From Spongilla lacustris (lineage: Eukaryota > Porifera > Demospongiae > Spongillida > Spongillidae), in assembly GCA_949361645.1 (NCBI GenBank), contig OX442433.1, positions 4,025,720-4,089,719 on the forward strand: a stretch of DNA of 64,000 bases, read 5' to 3'. Shown here one piece after another: positions 10,068-23,000 of the stretch. The notes under the pieces are model-generated. The model was not told where the DNA came from. It worked only from the letters and a program-made list of their open reading frames with translations, and did no database searches. A program made the position numbers and the translations under genes. Each line of letters opens with the position of its first letter. The first letter of the stretch is position 1.

Positions 10068-13000
10068 CTATAGACATTGATAAAGGTAAAACCAAATAAA
10101 AAATGAATCATACCCAACTGTATCATTTATAACCATCCCTGCTGCCTAAAATCATATTCAGTGTATGACCATACCTGCTGCTCAAAATCATATACAGTGT
10201 ATGGGCAGGCAATGCAGATACCCAAATAGTGATAAGCTTTAAATCATATTTCAATCACACCTTGAGTTTTTTGGAAACTGCAAATATAAATAGCACTTCA
10301 AAACATGCAGTGCCGCCCACCCACAAGTTTACACTCACATGGAGTGTATTGCGAGTCGTGTGTAAGTCAAGTGCGAGTCGCACGCGAGTCAAGTGTGAGT
10401 CACGCTCAAGTGCAATTAGCCCTCGATACGAGCGCTATTGCGAGCGTCACTTGAATACCAATTTACAGCATAGCTACAGATGATTACGTTAGTTCTATTA
10501 ATAGTAAATACTTTTGGACCAGCTGTTTTGCTTAAGGAGCATGAGTCATTATTGCACTCGATTGAGTCATGTGCAAGTCGAGCGCGAATCGAGTGCGAGT
10601 GGAGCGCATGCGAGTGTGAACTTGTAGGTGGACGGCACTGTAGCAGTCTATGGCTATTATTACATGAAAGTAATAATGGGTTCCAAACAATTGCAAATAT
10701 GTAACTTATATGCAATCTCAGTGAAAGCAACACAATTTGGAACATGTATTTATCTATTGTAATAGAACCACACTATGCAGTTCAGATGTAAAGGTACAGA
10801 GTACGTCTATACTTATATTCACAAATGGTGAATACATTTACATACATGTTTAGGTGTCCAATGGGAAAGTTCAGCTGACAATGCACAGAAACCATCTGCT
10901 GAAGCCCCAACTTCAAGAAACTTTTGGCTTTGCTTCAATGTAAGTTCATTGGTTGTCTCAGCGGTTCCAGTGCAAAGAATAGGTACCTACATGTGATAAA
11001 TAATGTGTATAAATACATGTGTTGGCGCAACTATAAAAGCTTCACAAACCTCAGAAGTTCTTGATCTGCACAAGAGAATACATTGTTAAGGTAAGTTTTT
11101 AAAACTTGCAATACAATACATGCTAGATCAAATTATTAAACAAGTTCAATAAAACTTACAACCAAACAGCATCGTACACTAAAATATGTAAATTACAGCC
11201 AAGTTTAAAGCCTTGACCATATTGACCTCATTTAAAGTGGGTAATGAGTTAAAATCAGGTCAATCGGACTTTAATCATTTGTCACAATTTGAATTGGCTA
11301 CGGCTGCTGCTGAGATCGTTCCATGTCAATGAGCCTAAATTTCACACATCCGTATAAGAGAAATTCCCTCCAAAAGACTACAGGCACTGGACCAATACAT
11401 GTTCATATTTTCTGCCATCTGGTAGGAATGCAGCAGCAACTAGTTGAATAATGTGAGCCACAATTCCGATACAGCTGCATATACAGACATCCCTATTTGT
11501 AATATTTACATTGAATTGTTTGACTGTCAGCATTCAGTCCACATCTGGTGCTGATAGTAGTGCATTTTGCTCACATAAGTATGTCAGCTGTTTGTGTCCT
11601 GAAGCTGTTATGCTTAGGTTATTTCCTGCAGCAATGCATGCATTTATGCTTAGCATTGCATCAATGTGCTGAGTATATTGAGCCAACGATCTTACAGTGG
11701 ACATGGTATGGGCATGAAATTGAACGACAAAATGTCCGATGGCCGACCGTTATATTCCACTCTGCCAGGGTACGGGCTAAAATTATAATAATTACCTACA
11801 TCCATTGCAAAAGTAGTTGGCAATATACACTTGAAAAAGAAAGTCATCATATGATATTGGTGGTCAGTTAATAAGTATTTTTTTTACCTCTCTCCAAATC
11901 AACATGTTCATCAATTTTCTGCCTGAGTTTAGGATAATTGGGCTTTTTAGTTAAATGCATCCAACATTGGATTAACTGTTATGGTTATATGCACTAAGCA
12001 CACCAATTTTTAGGTCCTTTTTGTAGGCAAGGGTCTTTCTCCAGCACATTTGTTAGCAGTCTCGATTTCCAGATTATATCATGAGGTCGATGTTCTATTG
12101 ATTTCGCTCCACCAGAGGCCTGTACCATGTAATGTAGCATAGAAAACAAGCTCGCTAACACAGTGGCTTGGTGACATCACTATTTGGAATAGTTCGTCTT
12201 AACTAGGCGCTGAATATGTTTTAAAAAGCAACAACTTTAATAACATTTCATCAAGTGGGTGCTTTATTTTGTTTTACTGGTACGGTGGACATAGTTTCTG
12301 GCAATGGAAACAGTTCTTTCCAGATCCCTCCTGGCAACTAGCATTGACTCAGCAGGCTGCCGAGCTAGCATGGAAAAGAGCTGAAAAGCGAACGTCTCAT
12401 CAAGGTAACCTCATCAAAGGCAATTGCAGACATGCTAGTTGCATGTTGGATGCGTAAGACCAACAATTTGCATTGAGAGTAGCAACTGCCGGGGGCAACA
12501 AGAGGCCTGGGGGACCTATGCTTGACTTGGGGGTCAAACAGAAGCCAGCAGGCCAGGTCAACGACGGTTGCACTGTGTGACCAGGAGGGTTATTATGGAG
12601 TCTGACCATGTAGATCGGGCTAATTGGCTTAGTTGTCACTGCTCATTATCCCTACCCTACCAGGCTTACCTACCCTGAATATAGTTAGTTACGTTTTATT
12701 TATGCTCACTGTGCTGTATGTGTGTCTTGTACAAGAGTGTTGTACGCTATGTATGTGTGGAGCCTTATGCGAGTGGATGGCACTGTATTAATATAAAACT
12801 CTTAAACATTTATCATTAAGTTCTTACACTACATCTTTAGGCACCTTTGCAGGTGAGTAAGTTTAACCACTTTTCCCATCAGGATCATGATGATGATGAT
12901 AATGAGCTAGTGAGACAAACAAAGAATACAATCGGAGCCAACATGTGGTACGTTACAGATGTTGAAGATGAAGCCACAAAGTGGTGAAGTAACATACACA

Positions 13001-16000
13001 CACGATGAAACCAAGCATCACTTTGTTGCTTTCTGCCATTCATGATGCTGGACTTTTTAAGCCAACAATTAATAGCATGCTCCGAGAATTACTTTTATCA
13101 GGCAGCCTTTTGTGGTCCCCTAGACCAATTGTTTGGTCCTCCAGACAATTTCAGGCAACCCCCATGACAGGGCACAATCCTAATTTGACGTTTTGCAAAT
13201 GGAGGTGAAAATATATCTGCCTATCACTAGTGCAAAGGAATGCTTTTAGCAATTTGAGACAAATTAGGGCACATATCCACTAGCATTGTTTTCTGTCACT
13301 ACCTTGAAAGCAGTCCTCTCTAAGAGTATTGACTGAATTTATTTCAAATGTTGGCTGTTTGTACATTTGTTGGATTTGCAATGACTACATAGCACCTACA
13401 GTACCGTCCACAAGAAAGTTAAAAATACACACGAGCAACCCACGAGTTGCTCATGTGTAGTTTTATGTCCCAGGCGAGTGCCTCCTCGTTTACCACACGC
13501 AATTCACTCGCGTGTACCCACACGCGAGTACACGCGTGCTTTATGGTTCCTAGCAACCGTTTTTAATTTATTTAATCTGGACAGCGATAACGTTATAAAC
13601 GTGTACACGTATTAAGCACACGCTGCAAACACCGTACACATACTTTTTAGCATGTGCTTTTACCACTTTACACCCATCGCTTTGGGTTACACCGTTACGA
13701 ATGTGTAGAAGTAATATAATCCAATAAGGTATATGCGCGCAAGCGGGATACATGTATACAGCTGTAATGAAAGAGGTGATCCTAAGCGGACCTCTTCGTT
13801 AAAATGTATTTAAGGTCAAGCTTAGCGACGGTAAGCTATTCCATTTTCGCGGACAAGTAGCAAAGAATATGCTTCGCGCAACTTGTGTACAGTCTCGAAA
13901 AGGTACATTAATGGCACTGCTCATTGCATTTCGTCCTTTGTTACTCATACGCATGCGTTGGTGCACTTTGATGCCGACGATACATACAGCGTCGTACCAG
14001 TAAAGAAGGTTGCTGCTAAAGGAGAGCTGTGTGCAGGATCAAACTGCACAGTAGAATGGAGAAAGGACACATCTACAATTGTTGACACAGGTATACATGT
14101 AACCACATCATCTATGAATGTAATCATATATGTGCAATCAGTAATTTTTAAAAACTTGTCACTTTTTAAAATAAGTTATTGTCATTTGATGCAGCAAAAG
14201 CTAGAGGGATTGACAGGCATTTCTGCAACTGAAGTCGCTACAGTCAACCATACCATTCGAAATAGAATTCCTCCGCTGTTGCCTTTATAATGTACACGTA
14301 ATTCATTTGCACACGCGTGTAACTATAGTACGCTCGCAAATTGCCCATACACGCGTGTCACTCACGAGGCACACGCATTTTGCGAGCGCTACATAATTAC
14401 TCCCAAGTCGCTCGCGTGTCACACGCGAGGTGCGCACGAGTTTTTTTAACTTTCTCGTGGACGGTACTGTACATGGTTTTAATGTTAAGTATACAGTTAC
14501 CACCTTGATACATTCATGGTGAACTATTCTGAATTGTGAGACCATTAAACAGACACCTAAGCACAGTGTAGATTATTGATTTACACACATAGCAATAAAC
14601 AAACATTTATACAGTACCAGTCAGAAAAATGTTTCCGACATAAGAGTACTTTTTCTACGGTGATACTCTAAGCACGAACAGTAGTACACGTATGACATTA
14701 TTGTGCTACGGTAGCAGAATACAGCGCACAGCGCAATACGTCTCTACGCTGACTACACGTACCAGCGTTGCCATGATTACATGGTGCGAAATCTACGTCA
14801 TTCTTTCAAAGCTGCTGGTACTTGTGTTCGCGCGACAAAGCGGCTACCCGAACTGCGCGCTCAATGTTTACACGTACTTCGCTACTCCGTACGCGTAGCT
14901 ACGGTCTCGCGCTACGATTCTACACCAGATAATTAAACTACGCGGAACATAGGGAACCTTTTTTCTGCTAGTACTGTACCTAGTATACATGTACATGTAC
15001 ATTGAAGAACAACCACTTTTTTTTTTCTATTGGATACACATATATTGCATGTACATGTACCTGGAATGAATCATTACATTGTACATGAAAACTTACTGTC
15101 CTCTAATAGCTTTAAGAACCATGTAGCTGTGCTGATTGCATCTCTGAAGCAACATTGAATCCGCAGGTTTAGTAACAACAGGTGGACATTGTGGTTTTGT
15201 GCTGTAACCCTAAACAAAATATAACCACATAGCGAGCAGAGTGAAAAACCCACACACATAAACATGTACATATTATTTGTACATGCACTCACACATACAT
15301 GTAAGATAAGACCCATCGCCACTGCAGTGACTGGTGCACAGAACATGCCATTGCATGTACATGTAAATGAAATTGTATACCATAGAACACATTCAGTACT
15401 ACACCTAATAAACATCATGTGCCAGAGCAGAAAGTACATGTACCTACTGTGGTCTTAATACAGTCTACCCTCGATAGTGTCCGCTTCAATAGCATCCATC
15501 CGTGTTAATGTCTGCTATTTTTCATTTGACCAACCCTTCCTAAGCTAAACTACGCATCAAACAAACACCTAAAACAGTTATTGTCCGGTTTTAATATATT
15601 GTGGTACTTCAGGTACAGTAACGAGTATGTTCGCCTGCGCTACAGTCCACTATTTTGGGGTTCCCATGGACCAGACTGTATCGAGGGTAGACTGCAAACA
15701 GTTGCATTGGTACATGTACATGTATGGCACTACGGCATTACATGTGTTTCTATGCAAGCAATAAATCATCTGCATAAATAATTCCTTGAGGTGTCACTCA
15801 GGTTAACTTGCAGGAATTAGGATTCTGTTTTTTCAAGTCCCAGCGAAAGCACAAAGAGGAGAGGGAGGAGGAGGACTGGTGGCTGTAGACCTCTTTGTGA
15901 GGTGTATATGATTGGTCAGTTGGGTTATCGAGGTGTCAGAAAAAAGTTGGCACCACACATTGCGCTCGGGCGTATTCTGTTGCAGTGGCGTTGCGTTATA

Positions 16001-17033
16001 ATCAGAATTAGTTACTTTAATACCGTAAACGGAATACACTCTGAACGTAATGCAAATGCATAAGTACATGTAGTTACCTTCTGTTACATATAAACACATG
16101 TGCACATTGTCCAGGAACTGCATAATGGGCAGGCAGCTGTAAGGATTGGTACAGGTGTTGATTCGAGAAAAAAAACTCCCCACTTTTGAATTGGTAATAG
16201 TGGTTCTGCTCGCTATCAGATAGCTGCTATAAAGCACTCATCAGAGTAAATAGACATGCCCCTCTGAGCATAAACGGGTGCCAGACAGAGGGGCTAGCCC
16301 TGCTAGCCACGTGTTATCACATACATCAGTTGTGGTTTCACACGTTATTGGAACCTTAGCAGTTATGAAAACCACAGGTGGTAAACAGGCACCCCAACGT
16401 AAATGGATTCTCAACACACCTGTATTCAAGTGGCTAGCCCCACCAGGCCCCATCTCTTATGTTATCACAGAAACTGTGCTTAAAGACCGATAGTGTAGGC
16501 TAGGATTTGTCAATAGCAATTCAGGGCAAAGTGGGGAAACAGGGGATTACGGAAATTATACATTCATTGATAGCAATCATTTTTAGGTGTTTTCTTACAT
16601 TTTACATAATTGCTGTCTATAAATTCTACATCACTAATTTTATCACAATTAATGCAGAGTACATGTAGCTTATTTGAGTGGCGAAAACAATAGGAGTATA
16701 ATTTAAATGCATATATAATAATAATAATATAGTATAATTTAAATGCATTCTGCCCTTCCCATCAATAAAAGATAATAGCTATCTTTGACTTCTCATACAT
16801 GTACTACATGTACATGTAGGTTTAACATGACTGGTAATAATAATAAATTGATGCCTGAAGTGGTTCATTACAAGAATACCATTGTCTCCATCTTAACTTC
16901 CACTGACTGGAAGACCATACATGTACATGTATGGCTTTTTTATTACACATAATTCTCTTAGTGCCTTAATATCAATACTAGGTCTACATAAACTCCATAG
17001 CTATCAGCACCATAGCTGTCTGAGAGGTTACGT

Positions 17034-17068
<35 letters not shown>

Positions 17069-20000
17069 TGTAAATACACCATATTCACAAACCAATCTGT
17101 ATGGAGTCATGGTTCACCATGGGGTGATTTGCTATGAATTACACTTCAAAAATAAATAATCCTTCCCTGCAATTGTTATGGAGTCATGGTTCATGGTTTT
17201 TAAACAAATAATTCATTTCCTGCAGTTGTACTTTCCCTTACGAGTGGCTTCATTAAATAATACTTGGGATCAACTGCTTACACTTAAAGCACTGCAGTTG
17301 ATGGACCTGCATCCTCTGATTTATATTATTTATCAAGGATGACTTCTTTATTTAAACAGGTTTTTATAATCCTGTTGATAAATTATGAACCTTTAAATGT
17401 TCGCTGTTCTATTCCCAAGTATAGCTTGTGTAAACCAAGCATATGAATATATTATTGCAGTTAGAGGCGTGCCCTTAACGAGCGCTGCAACTCGAAACTA
17501 AACAAACGATCGGTGTTTATGCTCTATTCCAGGTAATATCTTTGAAAATATCAAATTATTATCAATCACGTTGAATATGGACTGATGCTAACTGTCGTGA
17601 AAAAATAATAAATATTCCTTTTTGAAAAATTAGATCAAAGTTGGGACATTCCAGCACAGATCACCTGACCAATAACACTGCACCTCCTCATATAAATTAT
17701 CATATATATTAACCATGGTTGAGGGAGTAATTGTATTTAATTGAATGACCACACCCACAACTGATTAGGAAATACTTGATTAAACGTGATATTCAAGAGT
17801 AGTTTCATCAAATTTTAATATCTTTAATGTCTATTGTCCTGAATGTCCACCCGGGGGTACAATTGGACACCCGGGTGGACAGCAAAAAAAGTTTTTGCCG
17901 TTCGGTCACGGAATGGAACTGGCTGCATTTAACGGTACTGACTTACAGAACAAGTCTTTTCAGGATTGGGCCGAGATAAGTAAGGCTTAAATCCTTTCGG
18001 TACTCGTAAAACTTGCTTATCTCGGCCCAATCCTGAAAAGACTTATTTACCGTTAAATGCCACTAGGTCCCTTCCATGACCGAGCTGTCCACCCGGGTAT
18101 ACAATGATACCCCCGGGTGGACATTCAGGACAATAGACATTAAAGATATTAAAATTTGATGAAACTACTCTCGAATATCAATCCATTACGTTTAATCAAG
18201 TATTTCCTAATCAGTTGTGGGTGACGTCATTCAATTAAATACAATTACTCCCTCAAACATGGTTAATATATATGATAATTTATATGAGGAGGTGCAGTGT
18301 TATTGGTCAGGTGATCTGTGCTGGAATGTCCCAACTTTGATCTAATTTTTCAAAAAGGTATATTTATTATTTTATCACGACAGTTAGCATCAGTCCATAT
18401 TCAACGTGATTGATAATAATTTGATATTTTTAAAGATATTACCTGGAATAGAACATAAACACCAATCGTTTGTTTAGTTTCGAGTTGCAGCGCTCGTTAA
18501 GGGCACGCCTCTAACTGCAATAATATATTCATATGCTTGGTTTACACAAGCTATACTTGGGAATAGAACAGCGAACATTTAAAGGTTCATAATTTATCAA
18601 CAGGATTATAAATAAAGAAGTCATCCTTGATAAATAATATAAATCAGAGGATGCAGGATACATTAACGGTACTGGCTTACGGGTCAATACACACTAAATT
18701 GTACCACCCTGAATGCATCATGCTCTCATATTGGCATACCACTTACATATAATATACTCCCCTGTGATATCAACAAAATTCCCCTACACATGTATACTCT
18801 ATGTTGATCTGTTCATATAATATGGCTTGCTGAATAATTAATTATTTTGATGACCTTTGTCAATTGAAATAAGTGTAGTTTGAGTCCTGACATGCACAAG
18901 TTTGGGCCTTTAGCCCACAACAAAGTAGATTGTAGAGTGGCACCCATTGCAAGTAAACTTACTTTAATTAATGTTAATAGGTTAATGTTACTATGAATTT
19001 TTGATGAGTTTTGAAAGTAGCAAAAAATAACATCCTCTATTTCTCACCATTTTTTTTTAATACATAGCTGCTATTACCCTTAAGGCACTTAGCTTGACAG
19101 CTTTTGTGGGAAATTAACTACTGGACTGTAATACCAGTAAAATGACTAGTAGCCATTTTATTGCTTCTTGGTTTGGCTTTGTTAGTTGACATAGTCACTA
19201 TGAGGTGTTAATGGATGTCATAACTGAGAACCCACACTTCCCAGGACTGTCTAAACAAAAGCTGCAGCAATGTCAAAGGGCCCTGTGCCTACTTGCAATC
19301 AATACATCACAATTATTGAATTGTTCGTAATGGACAATGCAACAGTAGTGGTGTCGTTTGTTACATGCACCGGCCAGAAAGGGTCCTTTTGTCATTAATA
19401 AAGCCAGCGCTTAGTTGCGCAATGCTGGCTATCTATAAATGATTTCAAAGCAGCACGCTGTGTTCTATGCAATCCTCGCTGATAATGCCATTTCCTCCTC
19501 GAAAACGCTGTTGCAACCCACTGAAGCGCCATGAAGTGACTCGAAAACGAGGTCTGAATCCTGTCTCATCTACACTTATGGCTCTACATCCATCCCTTGG
19601 TCTTACCTGCTCTCAATATCTTTGCACTGATTGTCGCAAAGAATTGATGGCAGACCGCCAGCAGCCTTCTTCATCCCAGCAAGAGCTCCAGCAGCCTTCT
19701 TCATCCCAGCAAGAGCTCCAGCAGCCTTCTTCATCCCAGCAAGAGCTCCAGCAGCCTTCTTCATCCCAGCAAGAGCTCCAGCAGCCTTCTTCATCCCAGC
19801 AAGAGCTCCAGCAGCCTTCTTCATCCCAGCAAGAGCTCCAGCAGCCTTCTTCATCCCAGCAAGAGCTCCAGCAGCCTTCTTCATCCCAGCAAGAGCTCCA
19901 GCAGCCTTCTTCATCCCAGCAAGAGCTCCAGCAGCCTTCTTCATCCCATGGTACCTGTGCACCCACCCTTTCTGTTGACAATGCTGGTAACATTGAAGGC

Positions 20001-23000
20001 ATTTTCTGGAATGAAGAAGACAGTATGCATTCACCTGAAAGTGAACAAACAAGTGGCTGGACTGAAGAAGAGTCATCTAATTCTGATGGCCTATCACATG
20101 TGCTGCTGAAGCGTAAGACTGCACACACTGACAGAGGTGCTCAAGCAAAGAAGAGGAGAATGGATGACGGAACAAGGCCATGCACCACTGTCTCATTGAA
20201 TGATGGAGAAGAGATTGTCCAACAGCTTAAGGAGAAGTTTAACTCCACAACAAGGAGTGAAAGGTTGAGAATTTTAACCATTCTTCCCAAGAGCTGGTCA
20301 AGGCGTAAAATTGCAAAGGTCTTTGGTGTATCCAGGTACTTGGCAAGGAGGGCCAAAATGCTGGTAGCTGAGAAAGGTGTTTTGTCAAGCCCCAACCTCA
20401 AACTAGGCAGCCTGACACTTTCTGCACAAACGGAAGAAGAAGTTAAAAACTTCTATCTTTCTGATGATATAAGCAGGATCATGCCAGGCAAAAAGGACTT
20501 TGTTTCCGTTTTAGCAGCTGATGGAAAGAGGGAGCATAAGCAGAAGAGGTTACTTCTCTGCAACCTGAAGGAAGCTTATAATGAATTTAAAGGACGCCAT
20601 CCTGATATGAAGATAGGCTTCTCAAAGTTTGCTATGCTGCGACCGAAGGAGTGTATCCTGGCTGGAGCTGCTGGTACACATTCAGTGTGCGTCTGTACAA
20701 TCCATCAGAACATCAAATTGATGATGGCTGGAGGCAAGATAGAGTCACTAACTGATGGATTATACAAGCACTACCGACACTGCCTTGCAGCGATGCAATG
20801 TAACCCGCCAAACATAGACTGTCATTTTGGCAACTGCAATCAATGTCCTGGCACAGAACCACTCCACAAATCCCTGCAAACTGCTTTTGATAAACACTCT
20901 ATTGACACCGTGGAGTTCAAGCAGTGGACTTCCACAGACCGTGCCACTCTGGAAACAAGGGTGCTTCAAGTTGATGAGTTCGTGGACTGTTTCATCACCA
21001 TGATGAAAAAGCTCGTTGTTCATGACTTTACTGCCAAAATGCAGTCAAGTTTCATGCAACAGAAGAAGGAGAGCCTGAAGGAGGGAGAATTTCTGGTGAT
21101 TGCTGACTTCTCCGAAAACTTCAGTTTTGTTGTTCAGGATGAAGTTCAGTCATTCCATTGGAACAACAGCTCTGCCACTGTCCACCCTTTTGTCTGCTAT
21201 TACCGGGAGAAAGAAAATCTCAAGAGCCTCTGCTACATCATCATCTCTGAAAACACTCAGCATGACACCATTGCTGTACACTTATTTCAGGGAAAACTTG
21301 TGGAGTTTTTGTCCCAAAAATGTGGGGGGAAAAAGCCACAGAAGATTTTCTACTTTTCTGATGGGTGTGCAGCCCAGTATAAAAACTGTAAAAATTTTAC
21401 AAATCTGTGCTACCATTTTCTGGACTTTGGGGTACATGCAGAGTGGCACTTCTTCGCGACATCTCACGGGAAGTCTGCAGGGGACGGTGCTGGAGGAACC
21501 TTGAAGCGGCTAGCCACAAAAGCCAGTCTTCAGCGTCTCTACAAAGACCACATTCTAACAGCCGAACAGCTATATCTCTTTGCAGTTAGTGAAATAAAGG
21601 GAATGCACTTTGGCTTTGCAACACTGAGTGAACATGAGCAAGAAGCCGAAGTACTTGAAGATCGACTGAAAAGGAGCAGAACTGTTCCAGGGACACATCA
21701 GCTGCACAGTGTTGTTCCAGTTAGTACCACTGTGGTTGAAGTGAAGTCTTTTTCAAACAGTGCATCCCCAAGGAAAGAAAGGGTTGCATTGGGTCAAGCT
21801 TTTACACCTCTTCCATTTGGTGCAATTAGTGGGTATGTAACTGTGGCATACGATGGCTCCTGTTGGCTTGGCTGTGTGCTCAATGTGAATGAACATGAAC
21901 ATACCATCACAGCAACATTTCTCCATCCCTGTATCCCAGCTACATCATTTGTCTACCCTGACCAACAGGATATTTTGGACATAGATCCATCAGACATTCT
22001 GACTCGTGTCCAGCCGTCAACAGCTACTGGTAGAACCTACACTTTAACAAAGAAAGAGATGCAGGAAGCTTCCCGTGCTCTACAGACCTACCTTTCATAA
22101 ACCACATGCATGCAGATACATTGTATTGCACAGTTTAGATTTTGTGGGTTCTCAGTTATGACATCCATTAACACCTCATAGTGACTATGTCAACTAACAA
22201 AGCCAAACCAAGAAGCAATAAAATGGCTACTAGTCATTTTACTGGTATTACAGTCCAGTAGTTAATTTCCCACAAAAGCTGTCAAGCTAAGTGCCTTAAG
22301 GGTAATAGCAGCTATGTATTAAAAAAAAATGGTGAGAAATGGAGGATGTTATTTTTTGCTACTTTCAAAACTCATCAAAAATTCATAGTAACATTAACCT
22401 ATTAACATTAATTAAAGTAAGTTTACTTGCAATGGGTGCCACTCTACAATCTACTTTGTTGTGGGCTAAAGGCCCAAACTTGTGCATGTCAGGACTCAAA
22501 CTACACTTATTTCAATTGACAAAGGTCACCAAAATAATTAATTATTCAGCAAGCCATATTATATGAACAGATCAACATAGAGTATACATGTGTAGGGGAA
22601 TTTTGTTGATATCACAGGGGAGTATATTATATGTAAGTGGTATGCCAATATGAGAGCATGATGCATTCAGGGTGGTACAATTTAGTGTGTATTGACCCTT
22701 ACAGAACAAGTCTTTTCAGGATCGGGCCAAGATAAGTAAGGCTTAAATCCTTTGGGTACTCGTAAAACGACCCGTGCTAGCGGACCTATCCATTACGCTC
22801 CAACCGATCCGCATGCACGGAGCGTAATGGATAGGTCCGCTAGCACGGGTCGTTTTACGAGTACCGAAAGGTTTTAAGCCTTACTTATCTCGGCCCGATC
22901 CTGAAAAGACTTGTTCTGTAAGCCAGTATCGTTAAATGCAGCCGTGTCCCTTCCGTGACCGAACGGCAAAAACTTTTTTTGCTGTCCACCCGGGTGTCCA

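Larger units (their letters stand above)
18681..22698 (+). mobile_element. Transposon A: intact 4.0-kb DDE-type DNA transposon, TSD TTAC
   Basis: It begins gggtcaatacacactaaatt and ends in the exact inverse. TTAC stands on both sides (18677-18680 and 22699-22702). TIRs are 18681-19236 and 22143-22698, both 556 bp and differing at only a few positions, which suggests recent movement. A single uninterrupted 877-codon transposase frame lies between them. The 4-bp duplication and GGG terminus recur in transposon C. Sola-type elements are known for 4-bp duplications, but that assignment is not proved here. Confidence 0.93.

Noticed and set aside
12269..12990. Plus-strand coding exons ([13 protein letters not shown]...; [10 protein letters not shown]...)
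   Set aside because: Splice sites are weak and nothing matched a known family; kept only as a note in the intron entry.
15833..16237. 134-codon minus-strand ORF as a further GTF2H1 exon
   Set aside because: The sequence does not fit any p62 segment, and exon 7 joins exon 8 in phase without it.
19603..20128. Open frames of 157 and 171 codons on the minus strand and 115 on the plus strand across the minisatellite
   Set aside because: They exist only because the 30-bp unit has no stop in those frames; codon content is a mere repeat and the true frame is the transposase.
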